A stretch of DNA of 64,000 nt from Gymnopus androsaceus JB14 (taxonomy: Eukaryota; Basidiomycota; Agaricomycetes; Agaricales; Omphalotaceae): assembly GCA_009733575.1 (NCBI GenBank), contig ML769431.1, forward strand, positions 1 through 64,000. The letters run 5' to 3'. This document shows, in pieces, positions 34,396 through 46,324 of this stretch (its first letter is position 1; the number at the start of each line of letters is the position of its first letter). Below the pieces are notes generated by a model. The model made no database searches and was not told the DNA's origin. It saw only the letters and a program-made list of their open reading frames with translations. The position numbers and the translations under genes were made by a program.

Positions 34396-36629
34396 ATGAC
34401 TGACACACGTAAAGCCGATCGGAAAAGAGCTAGAAAGAAAATGGACAGAAAGAATGAAGATACTGGTGAGCTGTATTCTTCTAATGATCTATTGGAAAAC
34501 TCACCCAAATTTATAGCTACACCGAGTCCCGAATCACCTCCTCTCTTCATCCCTCAGTCCCCTGAACCAAGTAACGTTAGCAGCCCTCATATTACGCCAC
34601 CTCCCGACATGCCAAAACCAAGCAAATGCGATGTTCAAGCTGCACTGCATCTGATGGGTTTCAAAGAAAGTTCCGTTGCGTTCTTTGACAAACCAGCAAT
34701 TGAGTCAAAGGATGATGCCGCTAGTGAAATCAAAGATGAAGGAGAAGAAGAAGAAGAGGATGAGGTTGATGAAGATGAAGATGAAAACTTGGAGGAGGAA
34801 GAAGACTCAGAGGAATCTGAAGAAGAGAGTCCAGTCAAGAAGACGGGTTTGTTCAAAAAGGTATCAGCTCCATTAACAATAAAACTCATACCCAAGAAGA
34901 CAGTAAGGGCCAATCGAGGTAAACCATTTTTGACACTCACCACTGTTCATACTAAATCACTCTGCAGCATTTGTATTCCCCGTTCCTGTTGGTGATGCAG
35001 ATGAAGCTATATGTCTCATCACACCCATATCTTGGTCTAACTTTGAGCTTGCACTTGCCAATGCATTTGGTATTGCCCCAAACACATCAGCAAAAAGGGG
35101 TTAAACCTATGATGACCTAGGGAACCTAGGCTACCCTGGTCACCCTGGTCACCCTGGTCACCTTGGGTCTTCCAGGCTACCCCAGGCTACCTCAGGTTAC
35201 CTCAGGTTACCTCAGGTTCCTCAGGTTAGCTCAGGTTTACTCAGGTTTACTCAGGTTTACTCAGGTTGCCTCAAATTCCCAAGGTTTATCCCTAAATCCT
35301 AGGCAACCTAGGTGACTCCAAAGAAACTGAGGCAGTCTAGGCAACCTAGGTGTCCCAGGAGACCTAGGTATCCTCAGGTTCCCTTAAGTCTCTTTAGATC
35401 ATTGTGAGTCAACCTAAAGTCAACCCTGGGCCCAGACCATTTTTCCTGATGCACTGTTCAGGTCGCCTATAGGTTCAGCACTGCACCTCAAACCAGTAGC
35501 TTCCATCACGTTTGGAATACATCTGAGCTTGCAGAGCTTGTCAAGGACGCTATAGTAGCAGAAGATGGCCTTGCCAGGAGTAAGGCACTGACAAAAAAGA
35601 AGTTTGTGGTGGTCCTCAAGTGTACAGGGGAGTTTGAGATGGACAAGAAGGTAAAAGGGAAAGCTAAGATGGGAAAGAATAAGGTATGCATGTCAGCTGT
35701 CAGCACTTTCCATCAAGTACTCATGTTCTCATAGCGTAAATGTGCCAAGCAATCTAGTTCTGATTCTTCATCTGATGATGGAGAGAAGAACCCCAAGAAG
35801 AAGAAGAAGATGGGTCAGGCACAGTGGATAGCACAGATTACCGCAGATAATCAATGCCCTGAGCACAAGCAAATTTGCCTCAAAAGTATTGCAAGTCACC
35901 CACCATTGAAGAATGTGGACATTGCAACTTGGGCTTTGATCATGGTAAGCAATGTATATTTGTATTTATTCTTTCTGACATGTACGACAGACCACTGGAT
36001 GGCCATCAACGACAAATCCTCCACCAAAATTGAAGCTTGATTATGAGAAGGAGGCTGCTACTCCCATCTCTCAGCCTACTCTTTCTCCAGTTCCACCACC
36101 TACTTACCAGACTCAGATGGGTGGATACGGGCCGTATGGTGCATATGCACAGCCTCCTGTTTCACCATTCCACTATCAAGGCTACTCGGGTCATGGTCGG
36201 ATGCCAAGCTCTGACCCAATTGAGCCAATGGAGGATGTAGCTCTCTTTCCGCGATTGGAGCAGTGGTTGCAGGATCTTGATAATGGTACACAGGGAACTG
36301 ATGGCCACAACTTCGCATTGTTCACATCTGATTTCCTTCAAGAAAATTACATGCACATTTCCGATTTGGTTGGGCTAACCGTGGCAGATATTCTTGAGAT
36401 GTGCAGTGGCATGGCGAGAGGGACAGCAAAGAAGATTCTTGACAATGTAACAAGAGAATGTAAGGCTATCAGGAAGAAGGAAAAGCAGCGGGCTCAGGAG
36501 ATGGAAACAATGCCCCATTGTTACCACTCGGTACTTGCTTATACTGTACATAAGAATCTAATATCCACAATGGGAGAACCATCCCTTCGCATCTTCTGCA
36601 GTAACAGACCATACAGCTTCATTGAGTAG
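34396..36629 (+). CDS. transposon cargo protein, acidic with C-terminal SAM-like fold
   Basis: Exons 34396-34918, 34968-35683 (containing a MITE), 35735-35944 and 35991-36629. The N-terminus is basic (KADRKRARKK), followed by a Pro/Ser region and a long Asp/Glu tract (residues about 110-150). Further on are KKKFVVVLKCTGEFEMD, a Lys-rich stretch, ITADNQCPEHKQICLKSIAS with a possible Cys/His metal site, then a Tyr/Pro-rich linker. A final helical segment with LFTSDFLQENYMHISDLVGL and TVADILEMCSGMARGTAKKI resembles a SAM domain. Apart from the MITE the frame runs through all exons (573 codons without MITE and duplication). A DNA- or transposase-binding accessory role is inference. The last 70 bp overlap the transposase antisense. 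Confidence 0.6.
35085..35451. mobile_element. CATCAG-family MITE inside the cargo gene
   Basis: Ends CATCAGCAAAAAGG (left) and CCATTTTTCCTGATG (right), CA on both sides (35083-35084, 35452-35453). The core is CTCAGGTTACC and CCTGGTCA tandem words. Element plus duplication is 369 bp and interrupts exon 2 after GIAPN; the frame resumes at once with TVQVAYRFS, which maps the insertion to the base. Confidence 0.85.
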
Positions 36630-37780
36630 CACATAAACATCGAGATCATCTTCCTTCAACATTGCTGCATGTATGATACCTCCATGGCGTCTGACATATG
36701 CCTTGATCGCAGAAAACATAAGTTCGATTGGATTATAATCAGGTGAATATGGCGATAGAAACACATAATGCATCCCACTGCAATAGAAATAAGACAATGT
36801 TTGTGAAAGACAACTCGGAAAGAGTGAATCACCAAGCTTCAATCATATCAAGTACTTTCTTGTTCTTGTGAATTCAACAGTTAGTATCCATCACAATGAC
36901 CGAATTGGGTTGCGGCCAAGGGTTCATTTGGTCAAGGAGTCCATCAATAAAGCATTGAAACCGTGAAGTGTTGTATGACCCTTCAACCATATCAACAGTC
37001 AGGATACCAGTACTACATAGGGCTGGCAAGATGGAGATTTGGCACTTGTTCGGTCATAAAATGAATGAATGAATACAGTATACATACCTCCGTCTACACA
37101 CAAAAAATGCCTTCCGTTTTGCCCGCTGTCCTTTCATTGCCCATGCATACCCTCAATAGGTAGTTCTCCTGTCGGCAGAGCTCTTGTCCACAAAGACTAG
37201 CTGGTCTGAGGCATATTTTAATCCAATAAGTGATATATATTGTGCTTGTTTGATTGCGCTTCGTTCAATTGCATTTCGCATTAGCTGCTTATTGATATGA
37301 GCAAAGAGCGTAAAGTAGAAAGTGATTACAAGCCTTCTTCATGGTGAATCCACTACGCTTCAGAGTTCTCCAAACTGTGATCTCAGACACAATAGTACCT
37401 GTCAAGTTTTCAAGAGCTTGCTTCATTTCATCCAGAAAAGCATCGCATCCATTGCCGTGAATACATTTTTGGATGAACTGAGAAAGTAAAGCTTGAGAAA
37501 TCAGAGTATATGATAGATGGACAGAAAGCACACAAAAGACTCCTCAATCAATAAATGTCTTGGTCTTCCTCTCTGCTCAATGGCTGATTTTGGTGGGACA
37601 ACATCTCCAGTAGTCTTCCAACAATGATGGATACGGCTTTGCTGGCGTATGCTGACATGAGTCAAAGCTAGGATTTCCAAGGGATTATGAATCGCAGAAA
37701 GTCATAGAACTGTCCAACAAAGTTGTTCTGGTAGTAGTTTGCCTTTTGTCATGAAAGTTGCGATCAAGAGCGACTCCGAG
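36558..37780 (-). pseudogene. Tc1-like (DDE_3) transposase of the cargo-bearing transposon
   Basis: Minus-strand order: GDVVPPKSAIEQRGRPRH (HTH region, about 37555-37610), LTGTIVSEITVWRTLKRSGF (37330-37410), GSYNTSRFQCFIDGLLDQMN and SVIVMDTNC (36880-37000), then FLSPYSPDYNPIELMFSAIK and VTAEDAKGWFSHCGY ending at 36558. These are the HTH, second-Asp and final acidic blocks of Tc1-like transposases of basidiomycetes. Stops and frame shifts occur between the blocks (near 36845, 37290 and 37530). Introns may explain some of them, so the degree of decay is uncertain. Confidence 0.8.
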
Positions 37781-38134
37781 ATTTAATGCACCAACTGTGA
37801 ATGAAGCTTTTGTTTTACACCTCTATAAAGTACATTTGTATCTGTATTATTGTCAATGGAATGTATTCTACTGTTCAGAAAGTCCTCTAATAAATTTATT
37901 ACACTACGACAACTGAAATGTTTGAATGGTATTGCACAAATAAACTTGCTCGGATCTTTGATTTTTTTAGCCTTGCATCTCAGGTTCAATGTGGCGACTA
38001 AAACGTGCTATATTAGAAGGCAATAGGCATTGTATTTACTGAGATATAAGTGAAAAAGTAATGAAGGCTCAAGCATGAAAAAAAAGTCTGTGAGAGTGAA
38101 TTTCGGATTACGCCAACTTTTATGAAAACAGCAA

Positions 38135-38544
38135 TAAAGAAAAATTTCAAAAAAAAAACTTTATATAGCACATAATAGACAAATTTTGTCAATTTGTTTC
38201 CCTAAAAGGGTTTGCCTCTGTATACAGTGGTCTGAATATGAAATATAGAGGTAGAAATGACACAGCTGAACAACAAAAGTACCAACCTTGAGATATCTTA
38301 CTCTGGTTTCTGTGCATAAGCAACAGTCCAATCCCACAAGCAGGTGGATGTTACATCCCATTCTTTCTCAACTTCCTCAAGCAACCTATCATAATCATCT
38401 GATTCAAATAGTTCCGCCATGAGAAACCCTTGCTTTGCTGCTCCAAAGAAATTAATTATTAGCCTCTTATGAGCTTTGTATTCAGTATACAGTATACTGG
38501 AGATTTGAATCCTGCAGGGGCCTTGGAAGTGCAATAGTCTGCTT
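38135..38544. other. flank with a coding-like fragment
   Basis: A minus-strand frame (38298-38534) contains LFESDDYDRLLEEVEKEWDV, of plausible protein composition, but is short and unrecognised. It may be part of a disrupted gene together with the plus-strand stretch 38876-39040 beyond the next MITE; I could not connect them. Confidence 0.25.
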
Positions 38545-38876
38545 CATCAGGAAAAATGGTCTGGGCCCAGGATGACCCCAGGTCACTTAGGCAGCCTAGG
38601 CCACCTATTTATAATGCAAAAACTTAAGACACCTCAGGTGTCCTAGGCCTCCTAGGCATTCTGGGGCCATCCTGGGGCATCCTCAGGCTGTTTGAGGATG
38701 CCCCAGGATGACCCCAGGTCACTTATGCAGCCTAGGCCACCTATTTATAATGCAAAAACTTAAGACACCTCAGGTATTCTAGGCCTCCTAGGCCTCCTAG
38801 GCCTCCTAGGCATTCTGGGGCCATCCTGGGGCATCCTCAGGTTGCTTGAGGATGCTCCAGACCATTTTTCCTGATG
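38545..38876. mobile_element. CATCAG-family MITE with 136-bp internal duplication
   Basis: Ends CATCAGGAAAAATGGTCTGG and inverse (CCAGACCATTTTTCCTGATG). Inside, a 136-bp unit starting GATGACCCCAGGTCACTTA occurs at 38571 and 38707 and is rich in CCTAGGC. The flanking dinucleotides differ (TT and GC), so one border may have been altered. Confidence 0.8.
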
Positions 38877-39513
38877 GCCTTGTGGATGTTGATGAAACCA
38901 CATTCCATGAGAAATTTGTCAACATTGTGTTGTATCTCAGGCACATGGCATCTCATCCCATACAACTTCAACAAGAGTCTGTCAAACATCTCATGTTGGG
39001 ACCACTGCAAACTTTAGCTTCAGGGCCGGTCTCCAGAAGCTGAAGTCATCCACCTGGTTCTAGAACCCAATAGATCTCTTGTCAGGTAATTCTCCACTGT
39101 TCAGATGTGAATGCTATGATGAGCAGTTGCTGATTTATGAGCTTGAACCTGTTTTTCCATGATTCTGGCAGATTTGTAACAGAGAGAGGAAAGCGATGTT
39201 GGATGGATGTTGGATGGGGAAGAGGCATGGTCGAATATCAACACCAGTTAATGAGATAGTGAAGAAACTTCATTGGCAAGGTCAACTAGCCAGATTCATG
39301 TGTCACATAATAGCAATTTCAAGGTGGGTTATGAATGGAAAGACTACAAACCAGTCCCAGTCCCAGTTTCAAGTATCTCATCTCCTGGAAGGAGTTTCAG
39401 TGGGGCATGGATTAGCTTCCCATCACACAAAAATCTGGTCAGAAATCAGTTCTGTGAGTCAAGTCTAGAGGATAAATTTAATTACTCTCCAAGATTGGTG
39501 GAAGAACTGAGTA

Positions 39514-39779
39514 CTGTACCATTTCGATCGATTCGGCGGTCACGGGTCACGGAGGCCTTCTGACGTGCCGAAATTTGACCAGGTCACAGGTCACATTTCG
39601 AAAGTGCTGAAAATTTTTGGCGTGACACACTCAAAATTGCCTCAAAAAACGCAAATTTGTGGTCAAAAATGCCGAAATTTTGCTAGGATCACGCGGCTCC
39701 ACTGCGAGGTGCCGAATCCAAAATTTCGTCAGGTCAGTCACGGTCACAGGGGCCTGCCGAATCGATCGAAATGGTACAG
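39514..39779. mobile_element. 266-bp MITE with TA target duplication
   Basis: Ends CTGTACCATTTCGATCGATT and exact inverse, TA on both sides (39512-39513, 39780-39781). The core is rich in GGTCACGGTCA-type words. No ORF. Confidence 0.9.
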
Positions 39780-39781
39780 TA

Positions 39782-42290
39782 TTACCATTTTTGTTTGTCC
39801 TCATCAGAGGGTAAGAAATATGACAACTTGACTTGGGTTGCTTCTGGATTGCTCTCCTGGGACAACAATTGTCCTGTTCTCTTTAGAAAAGATTAAGTAT
39901 TGAGTAGAATGAGCAGGACTGAGTCTTCAGTGGCCAATTTATCTCTCCATTTTCTGTTCCCCACTCAAATAAGCTTGCAGATATAGATAGCACTATTTGA
40001 AACAGGATACAGATTGTTACATCTCTATTTTTGCTATCTTTTATACACTTGCAGAATGTGAGACCTGGTGCACGAAATGGATCTTGAGCCAATGTCTTGC
40101 ACCTAGATGTAGGTGGAAACCAAACATGACAACCTGGGGTAACCATGCCATAAGTTGGGTCTGGACAGTAGTATGAGTGTTGTACAAAACAGCACAAGCC
40201 TTGGAGGTGCAAGGAACAGTGTACAGACCACCCAATGATGTAATCAGGAGGAATTGGATGGTATTGTGGTCCAACAACAAGAAGTAAGTGGAAGCAGATG
40301 GAATATGGATGAAGGGGTGGTCCAAAAGGTGTAATATGTCCAAATATGGATAATGCAGGTGGAGTACAGTGAATGCAGATGGAAATAGGGTGGGAGTGAA
40401 TGGAATAGGGTGAAGGCGGACAGTGCCATAGGTTCTAGAGGTAGCAAAACCCAAATAGGAAGCTCCCAGGAAGCTTTGGTCCTAAAGTCGTAAACAGAGA
40501 TAGAAGACAGTGAGCTCTGGATGTAGATTTGGGATCTATGGACAGAGCCTTGTGGTCAATGCAGATGACAGTGAGCCTTTGAATGGAGCTTGGAAGGCAC
40601 AACTGGTTGGAACAGACCAAACAGAGAGAGACAGAGACAGAGACAGAAGCAAAACGGGATTGATTTGGCAACAACGGTAATAACAGACTAGGTACATGGA
40701 CTCGGGGTGTCTACTTATATACTGTAGGGAGGCTGTGTAAGTTGTCAGGATGGTTATCAAGTGCAGGAGGCACCTGGAAGGCAGGATAACTGGTAATCAC
40801 ATGTAGAAAGTGCCTGGCAGGCAGGATAAATGGTAAATAAGCATGGGAAGTGCCCGCAATTTAGGTAATGAGTGCAGGAGGTATCCACAGACGGTTACCA
40901 AGCATGGGAAACATCAGCAGGTGGTTAAAAATTGCAGGGAGTGTCTGTAAATGAGCCAAGGCCTGACAGAGAATGAATGGCCATCAGATGACAATGTGAG
41001 AAACACCAGTTTTGCAGCTCATTACTCATATCTGTGGTGGATACCAGAAGGATACTGGATAGCAGGCCACTATTCACTACCGTCCACACTACCGTCCACA
41101 AGGCGCATAAGTACTTGCTACTTAGTACATCTACATACTCTTGAACAAATTTATAACTGTGAACTCTATATATTACTAGTGGTGCCAATCCAAAGGTGAA
41201 AAATTGTACTGTACAGCTCCAAAATGTGCAATTCCCAATATATAATGTGTTGGGAAATCCTAAAATGGGTGCAAGCTGTGACTGTGGTTGGTAATGTGAG
41301 TTTTCAAGAAGAAACTTGAGATTCAAAGTTCCCAACAGATAACTACCTCAGTCAAATCTGAGTCAAGGAAACAATGATTACTTTATTTACTCTCAATTCA
41401 CATAATAGTAAGTAACTGTGTTTAATGATTTTTAAGTGCTAGTTTGTAATATCCCTCGGACTTCAGTAGCTAGTAGAAGCTGTATATCTGAATGAAAAAG
41501 GTCAATCAAGTTCTTGAACTACATAGCGAGCCAATACTGAACGCACAAACGTTTAAGTAGTGCACGGTGACTTCACCAACGGTCCGTTATCCGTTATCCT
41601 TGCCGGTATCCTTGCCGTAACAGCGGTAAAAATCCAAAATGAAGGATGCAGGGATTCGGCCCACAAACTAAGTATCTCATACTTTTCTATGTGTGATGTA
41701 GAATTTTTGATAAATTTTCGAGTCCATTTCTTTGGATGCCCGGCAACTTATTCCAATTTTAAGCATCACAGCATACAGGCTCTTAAGCGCTCATAAACTA
41801 AGAGATAAGATATACCTGCTTATTATGGTATCCCCTTCTTTTATTTTATTTACTCCACAGGTACCCGTATCGAGCCGTTTTTGCTAGTCAGCTGGCGAAT
41901 GCCCAGCCTGCTTGTCTCACCGTCACCATATGAATAGCCATATTGAAGTTCATGTCCATGTGCACTTCCGGTGCCTTGTTTTCTCTGGCTAACATCATAT
42001 ATCCTACCCTTGGCCATGTAGACATCTTCCAGCGATTCATCTTCACTCGGAATTCAACATACGGCGCAGTAAATCAACGAGGTTTTACGGGATCAACACC
42101 TTTGCTTCCCACTGCGCAAAAAATGTGTCCTGGGGCTCTGGATCGGAAGCGTTGTCACTCGCTATCAGGCACTTCCAGAAACTGGCTGCATTTGCTGATG
42201 AAAGTTGCGTAACTATCCATCTCACTGTGGGACGGGATGGTTCTAATGACACATGCCCTTCCCAATTCTGATATATATAACCTCCACCCC
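39782..42290. other. long gene-free region
   Basis: Holds GA-rich runs (GAGAGACAGAGACAGAGAC, 40626-40645) and imperfect repeats with GGCAGGATAA and GCATGGGAA words (40760-40920). Minus-strand frames at 39883-40760 are low in complexity. No gene or clear element recognised. The promoter of the methyltransferase lies at the right end. Confidence 0.4.
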
Positions 42291-42311
42291 ATGCAGCCCA
42301 CAACATCAACC

Positions 42312-44183
42312 ATGACTCTCACCTCCATTTCGCAGTTGGTTCAGCTCATAGACGCCTCTGTTAAATCTCTTCAGAAGATATGCATTGATAATGAGCTTGA
42401 TTTTCCCTCCATGGATGCTCCGTCATTTTCCAATGAGTCCGAGGCGTTTCGCACGACTCCTGGCATCATCGAAAGCACCAAGATTGCCGCTTCTGCCTGT
42501 CTTCAGCTCGCGGCCATCCTTCTTCCCCCGAGTCACACATTATATCAACTTGTAACTGGGGTGAGCATTTCATAGACGTGAACTATAGGTTGATAATACC
42601 TATTTTAAGGATTATCTATCTGCCGCTGTACGTGTCTGTTTGGAAGCAAATGTCTCAGAGCTTCTAAAGGAAGCAGGCCCCGCAGTAAGACACCGGTTTA
42701 TTGAGTGTTTCCTCCCCAACTCAAATTTTAGGGTCTACATGCATCCAAAATATCAGAAAAATGCGGCATTGAGCAATTCAAGCTGGGTGAGTACATGCTA
42801 TGATGCATCGATGAGAACACTTATGGCTAACTATGGATCACAATAGCCCAGATCATGAGATACCTTGCCCTAAATCACTGCTATCGTGAGGTGAAACCTA
42901 ACGTATTTGTCAACAATGGGGTCTCCGCAATGATGGATACGGGCAAGGCTCACAAGGATATCATTGCAGAGTACATGTCAATCTCATTATACTTGTGTTC
43001 CTTAGTGACTTGGCCTATTTTAGTCCGCAAGGAAAATATGACTTGGCCGGATTTCCAGCATTTTGCAGTCATCAGTATGATCCAATACAACTTCTCCCAT
43101 TTTTAATGAATCTTTTTTGCTTTTTGTAGTCTTGATATAAATCACAAGATGAGCGCCTTTCTCTGGGATGCACTTCAGGATCCAGAAATTGGCCACTCCA
43201 GGGAGCTAACAAAAACGGTCTTTGCTCGTGGACTCAACACTACTGAAACATACTGGGGATTTTATGCGCAACCTGAGAACCAATTTCGCCATCGTCGTTT
43301 TGGTTTTGCCATGCAGGGAATTGCAGCCATGCAACCATCAGAGATGATATTTAAAGGTGAGGTTGCTACCTTCGATTTGGGCTGCTTCAAAGATCTGAAT
43401 TGCCCGCAGCATTTGACTGGGATGGATTGGCACCTAACTCAGTTGTTGTAGATGTTGGTGGGGGTATTGGAACTGCATCATTGTCATTGGCCAAGAGATA
43501 TACTGACATGATTATTGTAATCCAAGAGCTTCCAAAGGTAGTGGAGGAAGGAAAACGGGTAGGAGTTTTCTGAGTTGTCATGTATCATTAAATGATAAAT
43601 GGTCTTATAGTTCTGGAAAAGTAAATTCCCTGAAGCACTTGACAGTGGACGCGTAAGGTTTGAAGGTTTGTAGTGTTTTATATTTCACTTGCTGATACTG
43701 ATAAATAACAAGATCATGATTTCTTCAACCCTCAACCTGTCTTGAATGCATCCGTATTTTTGATCAAGCAAGTTCTTCATAACTGGCCTGATGACTATAT
43801 TATCAAGATTCTATGCCAATTACGAGAAGCCGCCAAAACAGACACGGTCCTTGTTATCATTGACAATGTTGTACCATATGTTTGTCGGATGCCGAAAGAT
43901 GATAGCAGCAGCAATGTTGCACCTGAACCTCTTCTTCCAAATTATGGCCCCTTGAGTAATGCAGCATACACACTTAAAATGACGGTATGTTCTAATTCTT
44001 ATGCTTTGGATAATTTTCATAGAGCAGATATAAACACAGATGATGTGTCACTTCAATGCCAAGGAGCATACAGTGTTGGAATTCAAGGATCTCTTTGAAC
44101 AGACTGGATGGAGGCTTCAGGGGAGTCATTCACTTGACCAGAGAAGTGGTTTTTGGCAGGCAATTCAGGCTATTTCAGTCTAG
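42312..44183 (+). CDS. SAM-dependent O-methyltransferase (COMT-like), ten exons
   Basis: Exons 42312-42560, 42610-42684, 42732-42786, 42847-42970, 43024-43074, 43130-43356, 43410-43558, 43611-43665, 43713-43984, 44040-44183; 466 residues, all phases consistent, no break. The N-terminal dimerisation and winged-helix part has IMRYLALNHCYREVKPNVF. The SAM site is VVVDVGGGIGTASLSLAK, and DHDFFNPQP follows. The catalytic His is in IKQVLHNWPDD; the family end FEQTGWRLQGSHS is followed by the stop. A GATATATATAACC box lies at 42270. An in-frame ATG at 42291 is an alternative start. The substrate, probably a phenolic or polyketide hydroxyl, cannot be told. No other biosynthetic gene lies nearby. Confidence 0.9.
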
Positions 44184-44530
44184 TAGTTCATTTATAAAGT
44201 TTACACTCAAGTATTTCTCAATGCTCTTATCACCATGTATACACCTTTCACACCATCTTCAAATTTTTAGATAATCACCTTATTGCAAGGCTCAACTACT
44301 AGTAAAACCGGGATTTAACTACCTATTTTCTGAGAAAAGCAGAGAAGCATGGTACAGCTCATCTCAAAATAGATTCAAAGCTGCTACCATTTGGCATTTT
44401 ATGAAAATCTTCAACCAGGAGCTTAAATGCACTATCGTTGTCCATTGTTCATTGTCAATTGGCTTCTTATTGGATAATTTTGGCTCCAACATCACAAATG
44501 CACCACTCTGCGAACAATATTGATTCGGAT

Positions 44531-44686
44531 GCGCATGAAGGCTTTAAGTATGCGTGTCAATAATTTACCGCAGTTTAATTCATCCAACCAAGTATATCTC
44601 CGTTCTTCTTCAACCCATACCCTTGCTCACATGTGATTAGAGCTACTTTCTCAAAACTGGACTGCCAACTCTTCTTCTCTCCCTGC
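44531..44686 (+). pseudogene. genomic duplicate of a USO1 fragment
   Basis: About 156 bp matches USO1 positions 23465-23616: end of exon 2 (GTCAATAATTTACCGCAGTT), all of intron 2, and the start of exon 3 (CTACTTTC...AAACTGGACTGCC). The intron is kept, so it is a DNA-level copy, not a retrocopy. It has drifted by roughly 15-20 percent and ends where the next MITE begins. Confidence 0.85.
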
Positions 44687-44689
44687 GGG

Positions 44690-45262
44690 CCCTACCAAAC
44701 TAACTTGGATTTTCGAACTCCGCTAACTTGTGCTAACTTTTGAATTCAAAGTTAACTTAAAGTTAGCAAGTTAACTTGGCTAACTTGTTCTAACTTGTTT
44801 TAACTTATTTAACTTGACCATTATAAAAGGATTTCTAAGGCTCTCTAGCACTCAGATAAGGGTTTAAGTTTCACTAGCATCACTACACAAGCATGATAAT
44901 TGCATTACAAGGCTGCTCACCACTGTTGTTGCTGTATTCATGGAATATATGCATGTATTAAGTGCATACAGAGGTATTTACATGTCCCATCTAGCTCTGG
45001 ATGACTGTGTAGGCATGCCGTGGGGAGTAGGGAGCTCTACTGAGAAAGTAACTATGTTCACTGTACTTCAATACTCATACAGAAGCAAACCCAGAAGACT
45101 TTATAAAGTCATTCTAGGTTGAAAGACTGCATATATGTAATGGAAATGATAAATTTATCATTGTTTTAAATGTATTTTTAACGGCAAACTTCGGCCAAGT
45201 TAGTGCAAGTTAGCGGAGTTTCAATTTTTTGATGGGCCAAGTTAATGACAAGTTCGCGTATA
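44690..45262. mobile_element. MITE with CTCCGCTAACTTG subterminal repeats
   Basis: Left GAACTCCGCTAACTTGTGC and right inverted GCAAGTTAGCGGAGTTTC, with outer AACTAACTTGG/CCAAGTTAAT words, define an element of about 570 bp. The left arm is rich in TTAACTTG words. Exact ends and target duplication are not certain. No ORF. Confidence 0.65.
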
Positions 45263-46324
45263 TCTTGCGAGTTTGAAGCAATATAACATGTCTAATGTAG
45301 TGCATTACAGTTTGCGCTCATTCCACGTCCTTACACAGCGTAAGCACAAGGAATTCAATAACAATATATCTTCAAGCTGGTTGCAAGCAGATGATGAGTG
45401 ACAAGTCTAGAGCAACCCAAATTAAGCTTCAATTCAGCTGCAGGTATACAGTCCAGGTAACCTGTCCATTATTCCGCTCATATTATGACCATGATGACCA
45501 AATACGGGATGATACAGTATGTGTATTACCGGTATTCGGCAACTGCGCTGCATTGACAGTCATACTTACCATGCATATATGGATGGTTCAGAGCTTAGGT
45601 ACAAGCTGGTATAATTAAAATTCACAATACGTACCACTTACATTCAGTGCAAGAGAATAGATGGTTCCAAGCAAGTTGCAATTTGTGCATAGTTGTTTCC
45701 ATTGCTGAAGGAGCAGGTCCACCATGATGTTCCAGCTCTAACATCTCTATCTTTGTTGCTTTATTTACCAATTGATCTATGTCTGAATTAATTAATTTAG
45801 CTACTAAATTGGATACTTAACTTGAGTACTACGCAAAATCACTTGCTTTGACCTTTATTACAATGATACACCGCAGTCACACTCAACATTGATCTTATCA
45901 CATTTCCAACCATTACCTTGCTCTAATTGTATGGAAATTCAAAGGGTTCAACAATGAGCTCTAAGTATGAGTTATGATGGTATTTAAGTAATAAACAAGA
46001 AGCTAATTAAATGGGTAGTGAGTAAGTAAATCTGAAAATGAATAGAAGTTAGAGCCTAATGTGTATGCATAAGTAAGTGTAGTTGATTGTAAAGCTCTGA
46101 GATGCATACATGCATGCAAGCAGATAGGGACCATGATGATCAGGAGAACATCGGGAAAGGCAAGGGTAAGGATTTCATTCTTACCAAGAGATGGTCTACA
46201 AGTTAAATGTGCCATTGTATTCAAATAAGCTTGGAGTTCAAGTGGAAGAGACTTTGAATAGGTATGTAGCTCATATAGATAATCTCATACTACATATGAC
46301 ATATTTTAATCTTAATGCAATTTA
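45263..46324. other. gene-free spacer
   Basis: AT-rich with no supported gene. Short ORFs at 45391-45618 and 46003-46224 lack features. Confidence 0.4.

Larger units (their letters stand above)
33972..38134. mobile_element. Tc1-like transposon with long TIRs and a cargo gene
   Basis: Bounded by inverted repeats of about 310 bp (33972-34290 and 37828-38134) starting TTGCTGTTTTCATAAAAG, with TA flanking both ends (33970-33971, 38135-38136). It encloses a plus-strand cargo gene (34396-36629) and, convergent to it, a broken Tc1-like transposase (36558 to about 37780). A smaller MITE has inserted into the cargo gene. Such long repeats are unusual for Tc1/mariner. Confidence 0.85.

Noticed and set aside
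34635..34943. Minus-strand Ser-rich ORF
   Set aside because: Mirror of the Asp/Glu-rich codons of the plus-strand cargo gene.
40436..40760. Possible LTR in the GA-rich region
   Set aside because: No TG...CA ends, duplication or primer site could be located.
44056..44274. Plus ORF at the end of the methyltransferase
   Set aside because: Different frame from exon 10; the in-frame stop at 44181 after the conserved GW...S ending fits the family better.
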